The notes under the pieces: model-generated
The model's input: the letters and a program-made list of their open reading frames with translations, nothing else
Databases searched by the model: none
What the model was told of the DNA's origin: nothing
In this document: positions 16,524 through 28,018 of the stretch, one piece after another
How the letters are laid out: each line of letters starts with the position of its first letter
How positions within the stretch are numbered: the stretch's first letter is position 1
Origin: Priestia aryabhattai B8W22
GTDB taxonomy: Bacteria; Bacillota; Bacilli; Bacillales; Bacillaceae_H
DNA length: 64,000 nt
Reading direction: 5' to 3'
NCBI RefSeq assembly: GCF_000956595.1
Contig: NZ_JYOO01000005.1
Span: 62,001 to 126,000 of the forward strand
Made by a program: the position numbers and the translations under genes

Positions 16524-16557
16524 AAAAAAGCTGACCTGCTTTAAGGCCAGCTTTTTT
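16524..16557 (+). terminator. Terminator of the MetE-like gene
   Basis: AAAAAAGCTG and CCAGCTTTTTT arms flank a short loop right after the stop codon. The terminal A and T runs make it potentially bidirectional, also ending the yshE unit. Confidence 0.8.
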
Positions 16558-16582
16558 GCTGTCATCACCATGTTAGGAAAAG

Positions 16583-16660
16583 CTATATAGATAAATAGAT
16601 AAGACCAATAAGCATAAACACTCCGCATAAAACGAGTAAAATTTTCGCTAACTTCTCCAT
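16583..16660 (-). CDS. 25-residue hydrophobic peptide downstream of yshE
   Basis: A small frame of 25 codons plus stop. The product begins MEKLAKILLVLCG and ends LIGLIYLSI: a two-lysine N-terminus and then one membrane-spanning helix with a cysteine and a glycine. The ATG is nine bases after the yshE stop and is preceded by AGGAGAGAG at suitable distance. It is followed by the shared terminator, so it would be co-transcribed with yshE. I recognise no family. It could be a membrane-bound accessory of YshE or a chance frame. Confidence 0.55.
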   Translation of the reverse strand: MEKLAKILLVLCGVFMLIGLIYLSI

Positions 16661-16669
16661 GACTCTCTC

Positions 16670-17077
16670 CTATCCTATCCCTGCTCCTATTACATAGGAC
16701 ATACCGATTGAAATAACAAGTGAAATAAACCCAACGGCTCTGTTATCTTGTTCAATTTCATCATCGATTCGAAATTTCGGCGTCAAAAATTCGAAAATAA
16801 AATAGCTGACTAGTAAAAGAACGAACCCATATATTCCCCATCCGAGCATTCGTAACAAATTGTCGTTATGCTCAATCGAATAGCGAAAAATATTAGCTAA
16901 TCCAAATATTTTCCCACCTGTTGCCATCGCAACAGCCATATTTCCTTTTTGAATCTCTTCCCAGTTCTTATACTTGGTAACGAGCTCAAACACAACAAGA
17001 AAGACGACAATGCTCAAGACAACCACGCTGTAATAAGCGGCGGATTCAATATACGGGTCTTTCCAAAAATCCCTCAT
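16670..17077 (-). CDS. yshE: YshE, DUF350 membrane protein
   Basis: A 135-residue membrane protein with four predicted hydrophobic segments (about 12-32, 47-65, 75-95, 112-133), of the DUF350 family. Function is unknown. The conserved GN-A-A-x-GG motif near residue 43-50 is present (GNMAVAMATGG). It lies downstream of mutS2, as in B. subtilis, but a hairpin separates the two. A 25-residue peptide follows directly. Confidence 0.85.
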   Translation of the reverse strand: MRDFWKDPYIESAAYYSVVVLSIVVFLVVFELVTKYKNWEEIQKGNMAVAMATGGKIFGLANIFRYSIEHNDNLLRMLGWGIYGFVLLLVSYFIFEFLTPKFRIDDEIEQDNRAVGFISLVISIGMSYVIGAGIG

Positions 17078-17159
17078 TTTTGCATCACTCCTAATTTATA
17101 TTACACTCCACGCAATGAACTGACAGGTCTCTTTCCTATACTTGTATCGTTCTTAAAAG

Positions 17160-17212
17160 AGATAGAAAATCCAGCATAGTCCATAAGCCATGTCGGATTT
17201 TCTATCTTCATA
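17160..17212 (-). terminator. Hairpin after mutS2
   Basis: GATAGAAAATCC and GGATTTTCTATC form a 12-base-pair stem with a loop of about 25 bases. On the minus strand it is followed by TCTTTTA. Likely mutS2 terminator. Confidence 0.55.
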
Positions 17213-17258
17213 TATGCTTGTTCAGCGCATCAACTGACACCTTTATTTCAACATTCTT

Positions 17259-19622
17259 TTATTTAAATTCCACAACCGTAACGCCAGAACCTCCTTCAGA
17301 AGCTTCTCCAAAACGAATATTTTTAACAGAACGATGATTTTTCAAATATTCCTGTACACCTTTACGAAGAGCTCCAGTTCCTTTACCGTGGATAATCGAA
17401 ACGCGCGGATAGTTGGCTAACAAAGCATCATCAATATATTTTTCAACTCGAATCAGCGCATTTTCATAGCGCTCTCCTCTTAAATCCAGTTCTAGATTTA
17501 CATGATAATCTTTTCCTTTTACCATAGCAAGCGGCTTTGTTTCTACTGGTTTTGGGGAACTGATATATTGGAGGTCTTTTTCTTTCACCTTCATTTTCAT
17601 GATTCCCATTTGTACTTGCCATTCATTATTGCTTACTTGTTCCACAAGCGTTCCTTTTTGTCCCCAGCTTAAGACTTTCACTTCATCTCCAGCTTGAAGA
17701 GTGCGCTCTTGTTTTTTCGGCACAGCCGGTTTCTTTTTACTTTTTTCAAGAGTTGGAACCGCATCTTCTAGACGCTTACGCGCTTCAATCAATTCATGCT
17801 CTTTTACAAGCGCATGATTTTTTTGACTCATTTTACGCAAATCGCTAATGATTTTCTCCGCTTCTTCAGATGCTGCTTGAACTGTGGCTTGAGCTTTTTC
17901 TTCAGCTTTTTCGTACAGCTTGTCTCGTTTTTCATTAAACTCAATAATCTGACTCTGTAGTTCTTTATGAAGCTTCTGAGCCTCTTTTCTTAGCTCTTCA
18001 GCTTCTTCTAGCTCGTGTTCAGATTGACGGCGGCTATCTTCAAGAGAAGCGATCATATTTTCTACTTTATTTGTTTCTGAGCCAATATAGCCTTTGGCAC
18101 GTTCAATTACTTCTGCACTTAAACCTAAACGCTTTGAAATTTCAAAAGCATTGCTTCGGCCCGGTACACCAATCAGCAGCTTGTAAGTAGGACTCAATGT
18201 TTCAATATCGAACTCTACGCTAGCATTGACCACTCCTTCACGGTTATAGCCGTACGCTTTTAATTCAGGGTAGTGAGTAGTCGCAACTACGCGAGCGCCT
18301 CTTTCATATACTTGATCTAAAATCGAAATCGCAAGCGCTGCACCCTCTTGAGGATCTGTTCCTGCTCCCAATTCATCGAACAAGACCAGACTTTCATGAT
18401 CTACTTTTTGTAAAATATCTACAATGTTGACCATATGAGATGAAAAGGTACTCAGACTTTGTTCAATGGACTGCTCATCTCCAATATCAGCAAATACGTG
18501 TTTAAACACAGCCATTTCCGATCCATCCAGCGCAGGAATCTGCAAACCTGCTTGAGCCATTAACGTAAATAATCCAAGTGTTTTTAACGTGACGGTTTTA
18601 CCGCCGGTATTTGGTCCTGTAATAACGATAGACGTATATTGATCACCTAGCTCAATATCATTCGCAACGACATCTTCCTGTGCAATAAGAGGATGTTTTG
18701 CCTTCACTAACTTAATATAGCCTCGGTCGTTCATTTTAGGTTTTGAAGCTTTTAGCTCATGGCTATAGCGCCCTTTAGCAAACATGAAGTCCAGCTCACC
18801 TAACAGATAAACGTTTTGACGGAGTTCATTTGCCACTTCCGCTACCTGAACGGTTAGAGCAATGAGAATACGCTCAATTTCTTGTTTTTCTTTTACTTTT
18901 GCTTCTTGAAGCTCATTGTTTAACGTCACAATCGCCTGTGGCTCAATAAATAACGTTGCTCCAGATGAAGACTGATCGTGCACAATGCCTCCATACGCAC
19001 TGCGATACTCTTGCTTAACAGGAATAACAAAACGTTCGTTTCGAATGGTAACAATCGCATCTGACAACATTTTTTGAGCAGACGAGGAGCGAATAAGACT
19101 TTCTAGCTTTTCGCGAATACGAGACTCCGTTGAACGAAGTTTTTGACGAATGCCTCTTAGCTGGTCGCTTGCACCGTCTAGCACTGTACCATTCTCGTCA
19201 ATGCTCATTTTAATTGTTTGTTCTACCTCAGGAAGAGGCATTAGTTTTTCGATATGTTCAGTTATAATAGGAAGCTGTAAATCTTCGTCTTCTACTACTT
19301 GCTCGATAAATTGCTTAACTTGTCTTGCAGCATAAATAGTGCTTGCTACATCAAGAAGTTCATTAGAGCTTAGCGTTCCTCCAATTTCAGCGCGCTTTAC
19401 GCTAGGTCGAACGTCAAAGATGCCTCCTAGCGGTACGTTGCCACGCAATCGCAGCACGGTTGTAGCTTCATCTGTTGCTTCCTGCCATTTGACTACTTCT
19501 TCATACTGAGTCGAGGGAATCAAATTCGCTACTTTTTCTCGGCCTAAAGAAGAAGCTACTTTTTTCTGAAGCTGTTCCTTAACTTTATTAAACTCTAGTA
19601 CATGGAAAATACGTGATTGCAA
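17259..19622 (-). CDS. mutS2: MutS2, ATPase/endonuclease of the MutS family
   Basis: A 787-residue MutS2 (B. subtilis MutSB, 785). It lacks the mismatch-recognition domain and has the MutS core, the ATPase (Walker A GPNTGGKT near 335, Walker [14 protein letters not shown]), a long coiled coil (about 520-630), a KOW-like segment, and a C-terminal Smr domain with LDLRGE and HGKGTG. Family members act in suppressing recombination and in rescuing collided ribosomes. Start is TTG with GGAGG eight bases before. It follows polX closely (19-base gap). Confidence 0.96.
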   Translation of the reverse strand: MQSRIFHVLEFNKVKEQLQKKVASSLGREKVANLIPSTQYEEVVKWQEATDEATTVLRLRGNVPLGGIFDVRPSVKRAEIGGTLSSNELLDVASTIYAARQVKQFIEQVVEDEDLQLPIITEHIEKLMPLPEVEQTIKMSIDENGTVLDGASDQLRGIRQKLRSTESRIREKLESLIRSSSAQKMLSDAIVTIRNERFVIPVKQEYRSAYGGIVHDQSSSGATLFIEPQAIVTLNNELQEAKVKEKQEIERILIALTVQVAEVANELRQNVYLLGELDFMFAKGRYSHELKASKPKMNDRGYIKLVKAKHPLIAQEDVVANDIELGDQYTSIVITGPNTGGKTVTLKTLGLFTLMAQAGLQIPALDGSEMAVFKHVFADIGDEQSIEQSLSTFSSHMVNIVDILQKVDHESLVLFDELGAGTDPQEGAALAISILDQVYERGARVVATTHYPELKAYGYNREGVVNASVEFDIETLSPTYKLLIGVPGRSNAFEISKRLGLSAEVIERAKGYIGSETNKVENMIASLEDSRRQSEHELEEAEELRKEAQKLHKELQSQIIEFNEKRDKLYEKAEEKAQATVQAASEEAEKIISDLRKMSQKNHALVKEHELIEARKRLEDAVPTLEKSKKKPAVPKKQERTLQAGDEVKVLSWGQKGTLVEQVSNNEWQVQMGIMKMKVKEKDLQYISSPKPVETKPLAMVKGKDYHVNLELDLRGERYENALIRVEKYIDDALLANYPRVSIIHGKGTGALRKGVQEYLKNHRSVKNIRFGEASEGGSGVTVVEFK

Positions 19623-19641
19623 AACTGATTCCTCCTGTTGC

Positions 19642-21354
19642 TTATTTATGTCGATTTAAAAAGGCGGTTAATTCTTTGAGGCTATACGTATTTAATACCG
19701 TTTCTGGTTTAAGCCAGCCTTTAATTCCCGTAGATATTCCAATTTCCATATGCTCTAACATGTCTAGATTGTGAGCATCTGTATTAATCGCAATTTTAAC
19801 TCCTGCCTCTTGTGCTTTTTTTATGTGCTCAGCGGCTAAATCTAAACGGTTTGGATTCGCATTTAGCTCAAGAGCCGTTTTTGTTTCTTTAGCTAATTCA
19901 ATTAGCATATCAATATCTACATCATATCCGTTGCGGCGACCAATCAAACGACCGGTCGGATGAGCGATTAAATCTACATGAACATTATTTAACGCTCGCT
20001 TTAAGCGATTCATAATTTCTTCGCGTGATTGTGAAAAACTAGAGTGAATGGACGCAATAACAAAATCTAGCTCAGCTAGCATTTCATCATCATAATCAAG
20101 TGTTGCATCGGGCAAAATATCCATTTCAATTCCTGCTAGTATTGTAAAATCATCGAACTGTGCGTTTAAACGATTAATTTCTTCACGCTGTTTGCGAATG
20201 CGTTCAGGCGTTAGACCGTTAGCTACTTTTAAATACTGAGAATGGTCTGTAATCGCCATGTATTCATAGCCTCGCGCGCGACATGCTTCCGCCATTTCTT
20301 CAATTGAATACGCCCCGTCGCTCCACGTAGAGTGCATATGCAAATCACCTTTTACGGCACCGTAGGTCACGAGCGTTTGTGGCTTTATAAATGCGTCTAC
20401 TTCCGTTCCATCTTCACGAAGTTCCGGCGGAATAAAAGACAGCCCAAAATGTTCATAGAATGCTTGTTCAGACTCAAATGTCATGACTTCGCCTGTCTCC
20501 GCATTTTCAACGCCATACTCGCTAATTTTTTCACCGCGTTCTTTTGCTAATTGACGCATGCGCACGTTATGATCTTTTGATCCTGTAAAATGATGAAGCG
20601 TCGTGGCAAACGCTTTATCTTCTACAAGACGAAAATCCACAGATACATCGTACTCATAAGCTAACGTTACCGATACTTTTGTATCTCCATTTGCAATGAC
20701 ATCCTTCACATTTGGCAGCGATACTAGCTGTTCACGGACAGCATGAGGCTCAGCTGTTGAAATAATAAAATCAAGATCTTTTACGGTTTCTCTCATGCGG
20801 CGGATGCTCCCTGCTTGAGAAAAACGCTCAATGCTATGCATCTGTTTAAGGGCTTCTAAAATTTCTTCCGCTATTGGAAGCATAAAAGCAAGAGGCAAAC
20901 GATCAGGACGCTTCCCAAACTCTTCAATAGCAGCGATAATTTTCTCTTCCGTCTTTTTACCAAAACCGCTTAGTCCCTGCACTCGATTTTCCATACACGC
21001 CTGATGCAGTGATTCCATATCTCGAATATCTAGCTCTTTATATAATTTAGCAATTTTTTTACCTCCAAGCCCCGGCAGCTTAAGCAGAGGAATAAGTCCT
21101 TCAGGAACTTCTTGCTTTAGTTCTTCTAGTACGCTTGATTCATTTGTTTCCATATACTCTGTAATGACTGCAGCCGTTCCTTTTCCAATTCCTTGGAGCT
21201 TTGTAAAATCCTCAATCTCTGTCAGCGTTCTCTCGTCTGTTTCTAGCGCTGCAGCTGCTTTTCGAAAAGCAGAAATTTTAAAAGGGTTATCTCCCTTTAA
21301 TTCCATATATGTAGCAATTGTTTCTAACAATTTAATAATATCCTTTTTATTCAT
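19642..21354 (-). CDS. polX: PolX, family X DNA polymerase with PHP nuclease domain
   Basis: A 570-residue repair polymerase, the same length as B. subtilis PolX (YshC). The N-terminal helix-hairpin-helix and nucleotidyltransferase part includes [19 protein letters not shown] with the metal-binding aspartates. The C-terminal PHP domain (about 335-570) has [27 protein letters not shown] and NTDAHN metal ligands and gives 3'-5' exonuclease and AP-endonuclease activity in the B. subtilis enzyme. It is transcribed with mutS2. Confidence 0.96.
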   Translation of the reverse strand: MNKKDIIKLLETIATYMELKGDNPFKISAFRKAAAALETDERTLTEIEDFTKLQGIGKGTAAVITEYMETNESSVLEELKQEVPEGLIPLLKLPGLGGKKIAKLYKELDIRDMESLHQACMENRVQGLSGFGKKTEEKIIAAIEEFGKRPDRLPLAFMLPIAEEILEALKQMHSIERFSQAGSIRRMRETVKDLDFIISTAEPHAVREQLVSLPNVKDVIANGDTKVSVTLAYEYDVSVDFRLVEDKAFATTLHHFTGSKDHNVRMRQLAKERGEKISEYGVENAETGEVMTFESEQAFYEHFGLSFIPPELREDGTEVDAFIKPQTLVTYGAVKGDLHMHSTWSDGAYSIEEMAEACRARGYEYMAITDHSQYLKVANGLTPERIRKQREEINRLNAQFDDFTILAGIEMDILPDATLDYDDEMLAELDFVIASIHSSFSQSREEIMNRLKRALNNVHVDLIAHPTGRLIGRRNGYDVDIDMLIELAKETKTALELNANPNRLDLAAEHIKKAQEAGVKIAINTDAHNLDMLEHMEIGISTGIKGWLKPETVLNTYSLKELTAFLNRHK

Positions 21355-21480
21355 CTCTTTTCACCAGCCTATTATCATAATAACGAACCTTTCAAAAACA
21401 TGATGAGTGACATATCTACTCTCTCAAATGTTTATCTAGACATACTTTTATCTCCGTGAAAACCGCAGAACAGACTGCGA

Positions 21481-21530
21481 TAAAAAAAGAGGGTATCTCA
21501 AAAGTATTATGACACTTTCGACACACCCTC
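21481..21530 (-). terminator. Terminator after cvpA
   Basis: An imperfect hairpin (GAGGGTGT... pairing with ...ATACCCTC on the minus strand) is followed by TTTTTTT. It separates zapA-cvpA from polX. Confidence 0.7.
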
Positions 21531-21552
21531 TCAACAAGCTATTGTAATTTCA

Positions 21553-22110
21553 TTACATTACACCATACTGTGTCCACAAATCTTGAATCGCAGACGATAA
21601 ATATGGAGTATTTTGTACGATATTGATTGCAATTGAAGACTGTTGAATTGGCGTTTGAATTTCACTTACCGGAATCACGGCTCCAATGTATAACAAAATA
21701 AAAACGATGATATACACTTCAACGAATCCAAGTGCACCTCCGCCCCATTTATTTAACTGGCGCAGAATTGGCAGTTCGGTTAAAGCCGTTAAAACAGAGC
21801 CTGCAAGGCGAAGTACAATGTGAGTAGCAAAAAATAAAATCGCAAATGCAATCATTCGATAAAAAGCGTCTTCTATCGTTCCAGAATCAAATACAAACGA
21901 TGCGACACTTTGCTGCTGAATATTGTCCGGAAACGGAATCAGCAAGCGAAGTCGGCTTGCCAAATCTCCACTAAACATATAAGCGACGATAAACGAAACC
22001 GCAAAACTGACAATATGAATGAGCTGCAAAATAAACCCTCTTTTAAGACCTGTTACAAAGCCTAAAAGAAGCAATATAATTAAAATGATATTAAGCATTG
22101 ACTCAGTCAT
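21553..22110 (-). CDS. cvpA: CvpA/YshB family membrane protein
   Basis: A 185-residue CvpA-family membrane protein (B. subtilis YshB) with four hydrophobic spans at about 5-23, 29-48, 80-100 and 120-145. The N-terminal motif [15 protein letters not shown] is typical. The family is linked to colicin V production in E. coli; its role in Bacillus is not established. Its ATG overlaps the zapA stop by four bases (ATGA), showing translational coupling. Confidence 0.9.
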   Translation of the reverse strand: MTESMLNIILIILLLLGFVTGLKRGFILQLIHIVSFAVSFIVAYMFSGDLASRLRLLIPFPDNIQQQSVASFVFDSGTIEDAFYRMIAFAILFFATHIVLRLAGSVLTALTELPILRQLNKWGGGALGFVEVYIIVFILLYIGAVIPVSEIQTPIQQSSIAINIVQNTPYLSSAIQDLWTQYGVM

Positions 22111-22367
22111 TCCTCTTTTCCATAAAGTTTTTGTTCAAGTCTCTCATAATCTTCTTTCAGTTTTATATATTCGTGTACAGCATTCACAGCTGTTAATACT
22201 GCTAATTTATTGATATCTAAAGAAGGGTTTTTAGTACTGATTTCACGCATTTTTTCATCCACTATAGAGGCGACAAGTCGAATATGGCTTGTACTTTCGC
22301 TACCGACGATGCTGTACTGCTGACCAAAGATGTCAACTGTCGCACGTGTTTTATCTTGTCTTGACAC
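22107..22367 (-). CDS. zapA: ZapA, cell division FtsZ-ring protein
   Basis: An 86-residue ZapA, compared with 85 in B. subtilis. It binds FtsZ and promotes its bundling at the division ring. The N-terminal half ([16 protein letters not shown]) and the helical C-terminal coiled coil ([19 protein letters not shown]) are clear. The frame extends to 22409, but GGAGG lies eight bases before the GTG at 22367. That start gives the normal family length. It is coupled with cvpA. Confidence 0.93.
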   Translation of the reverse strand: MSRQDKTRATVDIFGQQYSIVGSESTSHIRLVASIVDEKMREISTKNPSLDINKLAVLTAVNAVHEYIKLKEDYERLEQKLYGKEE

Positions 22368-22510
22368 GAGAAAATCCTCCGTTCCACGAAAAATCCTAAT
22401 CCCTATCATACCACGAAGAAGACTTCAATGGAAACATATCTATATTTAAGCTATCATAAGGGATAGTGCTTATAAAGTAAACTAAAATACCCCGAAAGGA
22501 GTGAAGCATT

Positions 22511-23425
22511 ATGTCACATGCTGTTATTAAGGTATCAGCTGATCAAATAGCTAAAATGAAGCTTCATTACACATCCTATTTACAGCCCAAACTTCCGCAG
22601 GGAAGTATTTTTGCAGCTAAAACCCCCGGCTGTTCTATCACTGCGTACCGCTCTGGAAAAGTACTTTTTCAAGGAAAAGAAGCTGAAACAGAAGCGGCTA
22701 AGTGGGGGGGCCCTTTAGATGCTGCGAAAAAGGCTCCTGTCTCACATCTCCCATCAAACTTCAGCTCACTATCGGTCATCGGTTCTGACGAGGTAGGGAC
22801 GGGAGATTATTTTGGCCCTATGACCGTAGTTGCTGCCTATGTTCAAAAAGAGCAGCTTCCTTTTTTAAAAGAATTAGGAGTACGAGATTCAAAAGAGTTA
22901 ACGGATGCTAAGATCATTGAAATTGCCAAGCAGCTTGTTTCGTTTATTCCCTATAGTTTGCTTGTTTTACATAACGAAAAGTATAATGCATTTCAAGAAA
23001 AAGGCATGTCACAAGGTAAAATGAAAGCTCTGTTGCACAACAAAGCTTTATCCAACGTGTTAAAAAAATTGGACCCTGAAAAACCCGATGCCATTTTAAT
23101 TGACCAGTTTGTTGAAAAAAACACCTATTATAAACACGTCGTAAAGGAAAAAGAGATTATCAAAGAAAACGTCTTTTTCAGTACAAAAGGAGAAAGCGTT
23201 CATTTGTCTGTAGCTGCTGCTTCCATTATTGCCAGATACGCATTTTTAAAACAAATGGATTTACTGACGGAAAAGACCGGGATGGTCATTCCTCGCGGAG
23301 CTGGGGCACAAGTTGATATCGCCGCTGCTAAAATCATTAAAAAACATGGCGTCAGTGCGCTGAACTCTTTAGCTAAAATTCATTTTGCTAATACAGAAAA
23401 AGCTTTAAAATTAGCTAAAAAATAA
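22511..23425 (+). CDS. rnhC: Ribonuclease HIII
   Basis: A 304-residue RNase HIII that cleaves RNA in RNA-DNA hybrids. It has the N-terminal TBP-like substrate-binding domain (about 1-85) distinguishing HIII from HII, then the catalytic domain with GSDEVGTGDYFGPM (Asp and Glu ligands) and further acidic residues in RDSKELTD and ILIDQF. GAAAGGAG precedes the ATG. It is oriented opposite to zapA and converges with pheT. Confidence 0.97.
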   Translation: MSHAVIKVSADQIAKMKLHYTSYLQPKLPQGSIFAAKTPGCSITAYRSGKVLFQGKEAETEAAKWGGPLDAAKKAPVSHLPSNFSSLSVIGSDEVGTGDYFGPMTVVAAYVQKEQLPFLKELGVRDSKELTDAKIIEIAKQLVSFIPYSLLVLHNEKYNAFQEKGMSQGKMKALLHNKALSNVLKKLDPEKPDAILIDQFVEKNTYYKHVVKEKEIIKENVFFSTKGESVHLSVAAASIIARYAFLKQMDLLTEKTGMVIPRGAGAQVDIAAAKIIKKHGVSALNSLAKIHFANTEKALKLAKK

Positions 23426-23449
23426 GAGATGTGGAAATCCACATCTCTT
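23424..23449. terminator. Bidirectional terminator between rnhC and pheT
   Basis: AAGAGATGTGG and CCACATCTCTT form an 11-base-pair stem, followed by TTTTTT on the plus strand. The rnhC stop lies inside the left arm. Confidence 0.85.
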
Positions 23450-23458
23450 TTTTTATTC

Positions 23459-25873
23459 TTATGAACGAAGCGTTGCACCAAATTCTTTTTCAACAGCTTC
23501 TAACACTGCACCATGTGCTTTTGCTACTTCTTCATCCGTTAACGTACGTTCAGGATCTAAGTAACGTAAAGAGAAAGCTACAGATTTCTTGCCTTCTTCC
23601 ATACGCTCTCCTTCATATAGGTCAAACACCGTTACATCTTTTAAAAGTTCTCCGCCCGCTGCATAGATGACGCGCTGAACTTCTCCTGCAAGAACGTTTT
23701 TATCTACAACAAGTGCAATATCACGCGTAATAGATGGGAATCGTGGAATAGCTGCATAACGAACTTCTTCGACATCTGCAGCTAATAGCTCTTGAAGGTG
23801 TAATTCAAATACGTATGTTTCACGAAGACCATACTGTTTCTGAGCAACAGGATGAACTTGACCTACGTATCCAATTTCTTTTTCATCTAACCATACAGCC
23901 GCTGTACGTCCAGGGTGCATACCGTCTTTTTTAACGGGAGCATATGAGATTCGTTTCTCCAAACCAAGCTGTGCAAATAACCCTTCTAGTACACCTTTAA
24001 TCACATAGAAATCAACGGCTTTCTTTTCACCTTGCCAGCCGTGAGCATGCCATAGACCCGTGATTGCACCAGCTACGCGCTCCTGCTCATCCGGTAATTC
24101 TCCTTCACCTTTAGATAAGAACACTGAGCCTGTTTCGTATAGCGCAATAGAATCCGACTGACGAGCGTTGTTATGCTTCACTGCTTCAAGCAAATGAGGC
24201 ACTAAGCTTTGACGAAGGATGCTGCGATCTTCACTCATCGGCATTGCTAAACCAATCGTACTTGTTGCATTTAGTGCGAACTGAGTAGCTTTTTCAGTGC
24301 TCGTTAACGAATATGTTGTTGTTTGTGCTAGTCCCGCTCCTTCTAAGAAACGGCGAACTTTGCGGCGTCCAAGCTGATACTCCGTTAATTTCCCTGGAGT
24401 TGCCACTGTTACAGGAAGCGTTGTAGGAAGGTTGTCATAACCATACATGCGCGCTACTTCCTCGACGATATCTTCTTCAATTGTAATATCGCCTCGACGG
24501 GTTGGCACTGTTACAACAATGGTTTCGTCTTCCACTTTGTTTTTAAATTGAAGACGGTTCATAATGTCTTGTACTTCTTCCATTGATAGCTCTGTACCAA
24601 GCACATCGTTAATACGTCCAAGTGACACAGCTACAACAGCAGGTTCCACAGTTAGTGTATCTACTTCCACAGTACCGCTTACCACTTCACCTGAAGCGTA
24701 TTCAGCCATTAATTCTGCTGCGCGGTCAGCGGCTACACGCGTACGGTTAGGATCAATTCCTTTTTCAAAACGAGCGCTTGCCTCACTGCGAAGACCGTGG
24801 TCTTTTGAAGCTTGGCGAACCGTTAAGCCTTTGAAGTAAGCTGATTCAATGAGAACATTTACCGTATCGTCTTTTACTTCAGAGTTTGCTCCGCCCATTA
24901 CACCTGCAAGTGCTACCGGCTCACTTCCGTTTGTAATGACAAGCTGATTGCCTTTTAATACGCGCTCTTGGTCATCAAGCGTTACAAACTTCTCGCCTTC
25001 TGACGCGTGACGCACAACAATTTCCTTTGAACCAAGACGATCGTAGTCAAAAGCATGCAGCGGCTGACCGTATTCAAGCAAAATATAGTTAGTAATATCA
25101 ACTACGTTGTTATGAGGTCGAATGCCAGCTGCCATTAAACGCGTTTGCATCCATAGTGGTGACGGAGCAATTTTTACGTTTTTCACAACGCGCGCTACGT
25201 AAAGCGGATTGTCTTCTTTTGCCTTTACTTCAACGGAAATATAATCAGACGCTTGCTCATCAGACGTTTGCACGTTTACTGACGGATACTTCACTTCGCG
25301 ACGTAAAATAGCCGCTACTTCATGCGCTACGCCTAACATACTTAAGCAGTCTGAACGATTTGGTGTTAGCCCTAGTTCTAATACTTCATCGTTTAAGTTT
25401 AGTGCATCTAGTGCATCCGCTCCTACTTCAGCATCGCTTGGGAAGACGAAGATTCCTTCTTGGTAATCTTTTGCTACAAGCTTGCTTTCAATGCCAAGCT
25501 CTTGAAGAGAACAAATCATACCGTTCGATTCTTCACCGCGAAGCTTAGCACGCTTGATTTTAAAGTTACCTGGAAGTACAGCTCCCACTTTTGCAACCGC
25601 TACTTTTTGACCTTGTGCCACGTTCGGTGCTCCGCACACGATTTGAACGATCTCTCCTCCGCCAAGATCTACTTGACAGCGGCTTAATTTATCCGCATTT
25701 GGATGCTGTTCACGTTCGACAACGTGACCAATTACTACTCCGCTGATGCCTTTATTTAAGTTTTCTACACCTTCAACTTCAATTCCACTTTTTGTGATTT
25801 TATCAGCTAACTCTTCTGCCGTTATGCCTGATAAGTCAACATACTCTTGTAACCAACGATAAGATACAAACAT
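23459..25873 (-). CDS. pheT: Phenylalanyl-tRNA synthetase beta subunit
   Basis: 804 residues, the same length as B. subtilis PheT. Domains in order are the EMAP/OB tRNA-binding domain (about 40-150, [22 protein letters not shown]), the B3/B4 editing domain (about 205-390), B5 (about 405-475), the catalytic-like core, and the C-terminal anticodon-binding FDX-ACB domain ([15 protein letters not shown], about 710-804). It forms the alpha2-beta2 enzyme with PheS, 13 bases upstream. Confidence 0.98.
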   Translation of the reverse strand: MFVSYRWLQEYVDLSGITAEELADKITKSGIEVEGVENLNKGISGVVIGHVVEREQHPNADKLSRCQVDLGGGEIVQIVCGAPNVAQGQKVAVAKVGAVLPGNFKIKRAKLRGEESNGMICSLQELGIESKLVAKDYQEGIFVFPSDAEVGADALDALNLNDEVLELGLTPNRSDCLSMLGVAHEVAAILRREVKYPSVNVQTSDEQASDYISVEVKAKEDNPLYVARVVKNVKIAPSPLWMQTRLMAAGIRPHNNVVDITNYILLEYGQPLHAFDYDRLGSKEIVVRHASEGEKFVTLDDQERVLKGNQLVITNGSEPVALAGVMGGANSEVKDDTVNVLIESAYFKGLTVRQASKDHGLRSEASARFEKGIDPNRTRVAADRAAELMAEYASGEVVSGTVEVDTLTVEPAVVAVSLGRINDVLGTELSMEEVQDIMNRLQFKNKVEDETIVVTVPTRRGDITIEEDIVEEVARMYGYDNLPTTLPVTVATPGKLTEYQLGRRKVRRFLEGAGLAQTTTYSLTSTEKATQFALNATSTIGLAMPMSEDRSILRQSLVPHLLEAVKHNNARQSDSIALYETGSVFLSKGEGELPDEQERVAGAITGLWHAHGWQGEKKAVDFYVIKGVLEGLFAQLGLEKRISYAPVKKDGMHPGRTAAVWLDEKEIGYVGQVHPVAQKQYGLRETYVFELHLQELLAADVEEVRYAAIPRFPSITRDIALVVDKNVLAGEVQRVIYAAGGELLKDVTVFDLYEGERMEEGKKSVAFSLRYLDPERTLTDEEVAKAHGAVLEAVEKEFGATLRS

Positions 25874-25886
25874 CGTAGTCCCTCCT

Positions 25887-26921
25887 TTATACTTGTTTAA
25901 ATTGATCTAAGAAACGAACATCATTTGTATAGAAATGACGAATATCATCCACGCCGTGTTTTAACATAGCAATACGCTCTACACCGATTCCAAAAGCAAA
26001 TCCACGATATTTAGTTGAATCGTATCCAGCCATTTCAAGGACATTTGGATGAACCATGCCTGCTCCTAAAATTTCAATCCAGCCTGTTTGTTTACATACA
26101 TTACAGCCTTTACCTCCACATTTTGCACACGATACGTCTACTTCTACAGACGGCTCAGTGAATGGGAAGAAACTTGGACGAAGACGAATTTCACGGTCTG
26201 CACCGAACATCTTTTTCACAAATACTTCAAGCGTGCCTTTTAAATCGCTCATACGAATGTTTTCGTCTACTACAAGACCTTCAATTTGCATGAATTGATG
26301 AGAATGCGTAGCGTCATCGTCATCGCGGCGGTACACTTTACCCGGGCAAATAATTTTAACAGGTCCTTTGCCTTCATTCTTGTTCATAACACGAGCTTGA
26401 ACAGTTGATGTATGCGTACGAAGAAGCGTTTCTTCCGTAATATAGAACGTATCTTGCATATCACGTGCTGGGTGACCTTTTGGCAAGTTCAGCGCTTCGA
26501 AATTATAGTAGTCCTGCTCTACTTCCGGTCCTTCTGCTACTTCATAGCCCATTCCTAAGAATAAATCTTCTACTTCTTCAACCACGCTTGTTAGCGGGTG
26601 ATGCGTACCTGCTTTAACAGGTCGTCCCGGCAGCGTTACGTCGATTGTTTCTGAAGCAAGTTTACGCTCTACCTCGGCTGCTTCTAACGCCGTTTGTTTT
26701 TCTTCAATTTTAGATGCAATCGCTTCACGTACTTCATTTGCAAGTGCTCCCATTACAGGACGCTCTTCAGCTGAAAGTTTTCCCATACCGCGAAGTACTT
26801 CTGTGATAGGGCCTTTCTTTCCTAAATAAGCTACGCGTACGTCGTTTAATTCTTTTAAAGCACTTGCCGCTTCGACTTTTGCAATTGCTTCTTGTTGAAG
26901 TTCTTGTAAACGTTCTTTCAT
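25887..26921 (-). CDS. pheS: Phenylalanyl-tRNA synthetase alpha subunit
   Basis: A 344-residue class II catalytic subunit that activates phenylalanine. It has an N-terminal coiled coil (about 1-85) and class II motifs: motif 2 around the RTHTS and [22 protein letters not shown] segments, and motif 3 [16 protein letters not shown]. The GTG at 26924 and ATG at 26921 are adjacent. The ATG has eight bases spacing from AAAGGAGG and gives the B. subtilis length. A T-box leader controls pheST. Confidence 0.97.
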   Translation of the reverse strand: MKERLQELQQEAIAKVEAASALKELNDVRVAYLGKKGPITEVLRGMGKLSAEERPVMGALANEVREAIASKIEEKQTALEAAEVERKLASETIDVTLPGRPVKAGTHHPLTSVVEEVEDLFLGMGYEVAEGPEVEQDYYNFEALNLPKGHPARDMQDTFYITEETLLRTHTSTVQARVMNKNEGKGPVKIICPGKVYRRDDDDATHSHQFMQIEGLVVDENIRMSDLKGTLEVFVKKMFGADREIRLRPSFFPFTEPSVEVDVSCAKCGGKGCNVCKQTGWIEILGAGMVHPNVLEMAGYDSTKYRGFAFGIGVERIAMLKHGVDDIRHFYTNDVRFLDQFKQV

Positions 26922-26957
26922 CACTTATTCCTCCTTTTAACGTAAAAAATGACAAAT

Positions 26958-27225
26958 AAAAAAACCTCCTCCCAAAAAAGGGACGAGGATTAGTCGCGTT
27001 ACCACCCTTGTTAACTATATACACAGACGTATACAGTTCACTTCATTCAAGTTAACGGAATCTCCGGAACACCTTTACATCTATGTAAGATGGTCTAAGT
27101 GTCAACTCAAGAGGTGAATTCACTTATTACACTTATAAAAATGCTTTCAGTCACGGCATTTTCTCCCTGCATAAACGGACATAAGCTACTGCTCTCTTTC
27201 ATCGTTTTTTACATATGTAACTATT
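26958..27225 (-). promoter_or_regulatory. T-box leader of pheST
   Basis: The minus strand carries the T-box sequence AAGGGTGGTAACGCG (27009-26995), which pairs with uncharged tRNA in the antiterminator. A terminator follows (arms 26988-26980 and 26973-26965, then seven T). A TTC phenylalanine codon at 27118-27116 (within GTGAATTCACC) is the specifier candidate. Uncharged tRNA-Phe should raise pheST expression. Confidence 0.95.
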
Positions 27226-27230
27226 GTATT

Positions 27231-27259
27231 ATTATAGTGAAAACACGTTCTCGATGCAA
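27231..27259 (-). promoter_or_regulatory. Sigma-A promoter of pheST
   Basis: Minus-strand TTGCAT and TATAAT are spaced by exactly 17 bases. The -35 element abuts the ysgA stop codon. Confidence 0.8.
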
Positions 27260-28018
27260 CTACATTCCGCGTAAATAATAAAGTAAGATTCCAGAAGCGA
27301 TGGCAACATTTAGCGACTCGCTCTTTCCATAGATGGGAATGTACAGATTCTGATCCGTTTGTTCCAACACTTTCTCGCTTACGCCTTTTCCTTCATTTCC
27401 CACAATCAGCGCAAATTCGTTTGAAGGTTTTACGTGTGTGTAGACCTTTCCATTTTGTAACGACGTGCCGTAAACTGCGATGCCTCTTTCTTTTAACAGT
27501 GAAATCATTTCGAGTAAATCACCTTTTACAATTGGAAGGTGAAAAATAGCTCCTTGCGTTGAACGAACGACTTTTGGGTTGTACACATCCACGCTGCCCT
27601 CTCCAACGATAATAGCGTCCACTCCGGCAGCATCAGCGGTTCGAATAATCGTACCTAGGTTACCTGGATCTTGCACTGCATCTAAAAGCAATACTTTCTG
27701 TGCTGTATGAATGATTTCTGCATGCTTTGTTTGAACACACACGGCAATAATTCCTTGAGGTGTTTCTGTGTCAGATAATAATTTAATAATTGCTTCGTTT
27801 ACAACGGTTATTTCGATACCGTCTATATTCCACTGTGCGGGCACTTCGGTCGATTCGCGTATAATTAGTTCCTTTACGCAATCGTTATTTTTGATAGCCT
27901 CTTCTACTAAATGAAAGCCTTCTACCATAAAAAGGCCCTGCTTATCACGGTCTTTTTTATTATGCAGCTTTTTCCACGCTTTTACCTGCGGATTTTTAAC
28001 TGAATCAATTTGTTTCAC
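27260..28018 (-). CDS. ysgA: YsgA, SpoU/TrmH family rRNA or tRNA methyltransferase
   Basis: A 252-residue SPOUT-class 2'-O-methyltransferase. The N-terminal substrate-binding domain is followed by the knotted catalytic domain with DAVQDPGNLGTIIRTADAAGVD (motif 1), LIVGNEGKGVSE (motif 2) and IPIYGKSESLNVAIASGILLY (motif 3). The RNA target is not defined by sequence. The frame begins with an ATG at 28024 only two bases from AAAGGAG. The GTG at 28018 has eight-base spacing and is more likely. Confidence 0.9.
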   Translation of the reverse strand: MKQIDSVKNPQVKAWKKLHNKKDRDKQGLFMVEGFHLVEEAIKNNDCVKELIIRESTEVPAQWNIDGIEITVVNEAIIKLLSDTETPQGIIAVCVQTKHAEIIHTAQKVLLLDAVQDPGNLGTIIRTADAAGVDAIIVGEGSVDVYNPKVVRSTQGAIFHLPIVKGDLLEMISLLKERGIAVYGTSLQNGKVYTHVKPSNEFALIVGNEGKGVSEKVLEQTDQNLYIPIYGKSESLNVAIASGILLYYLRGM

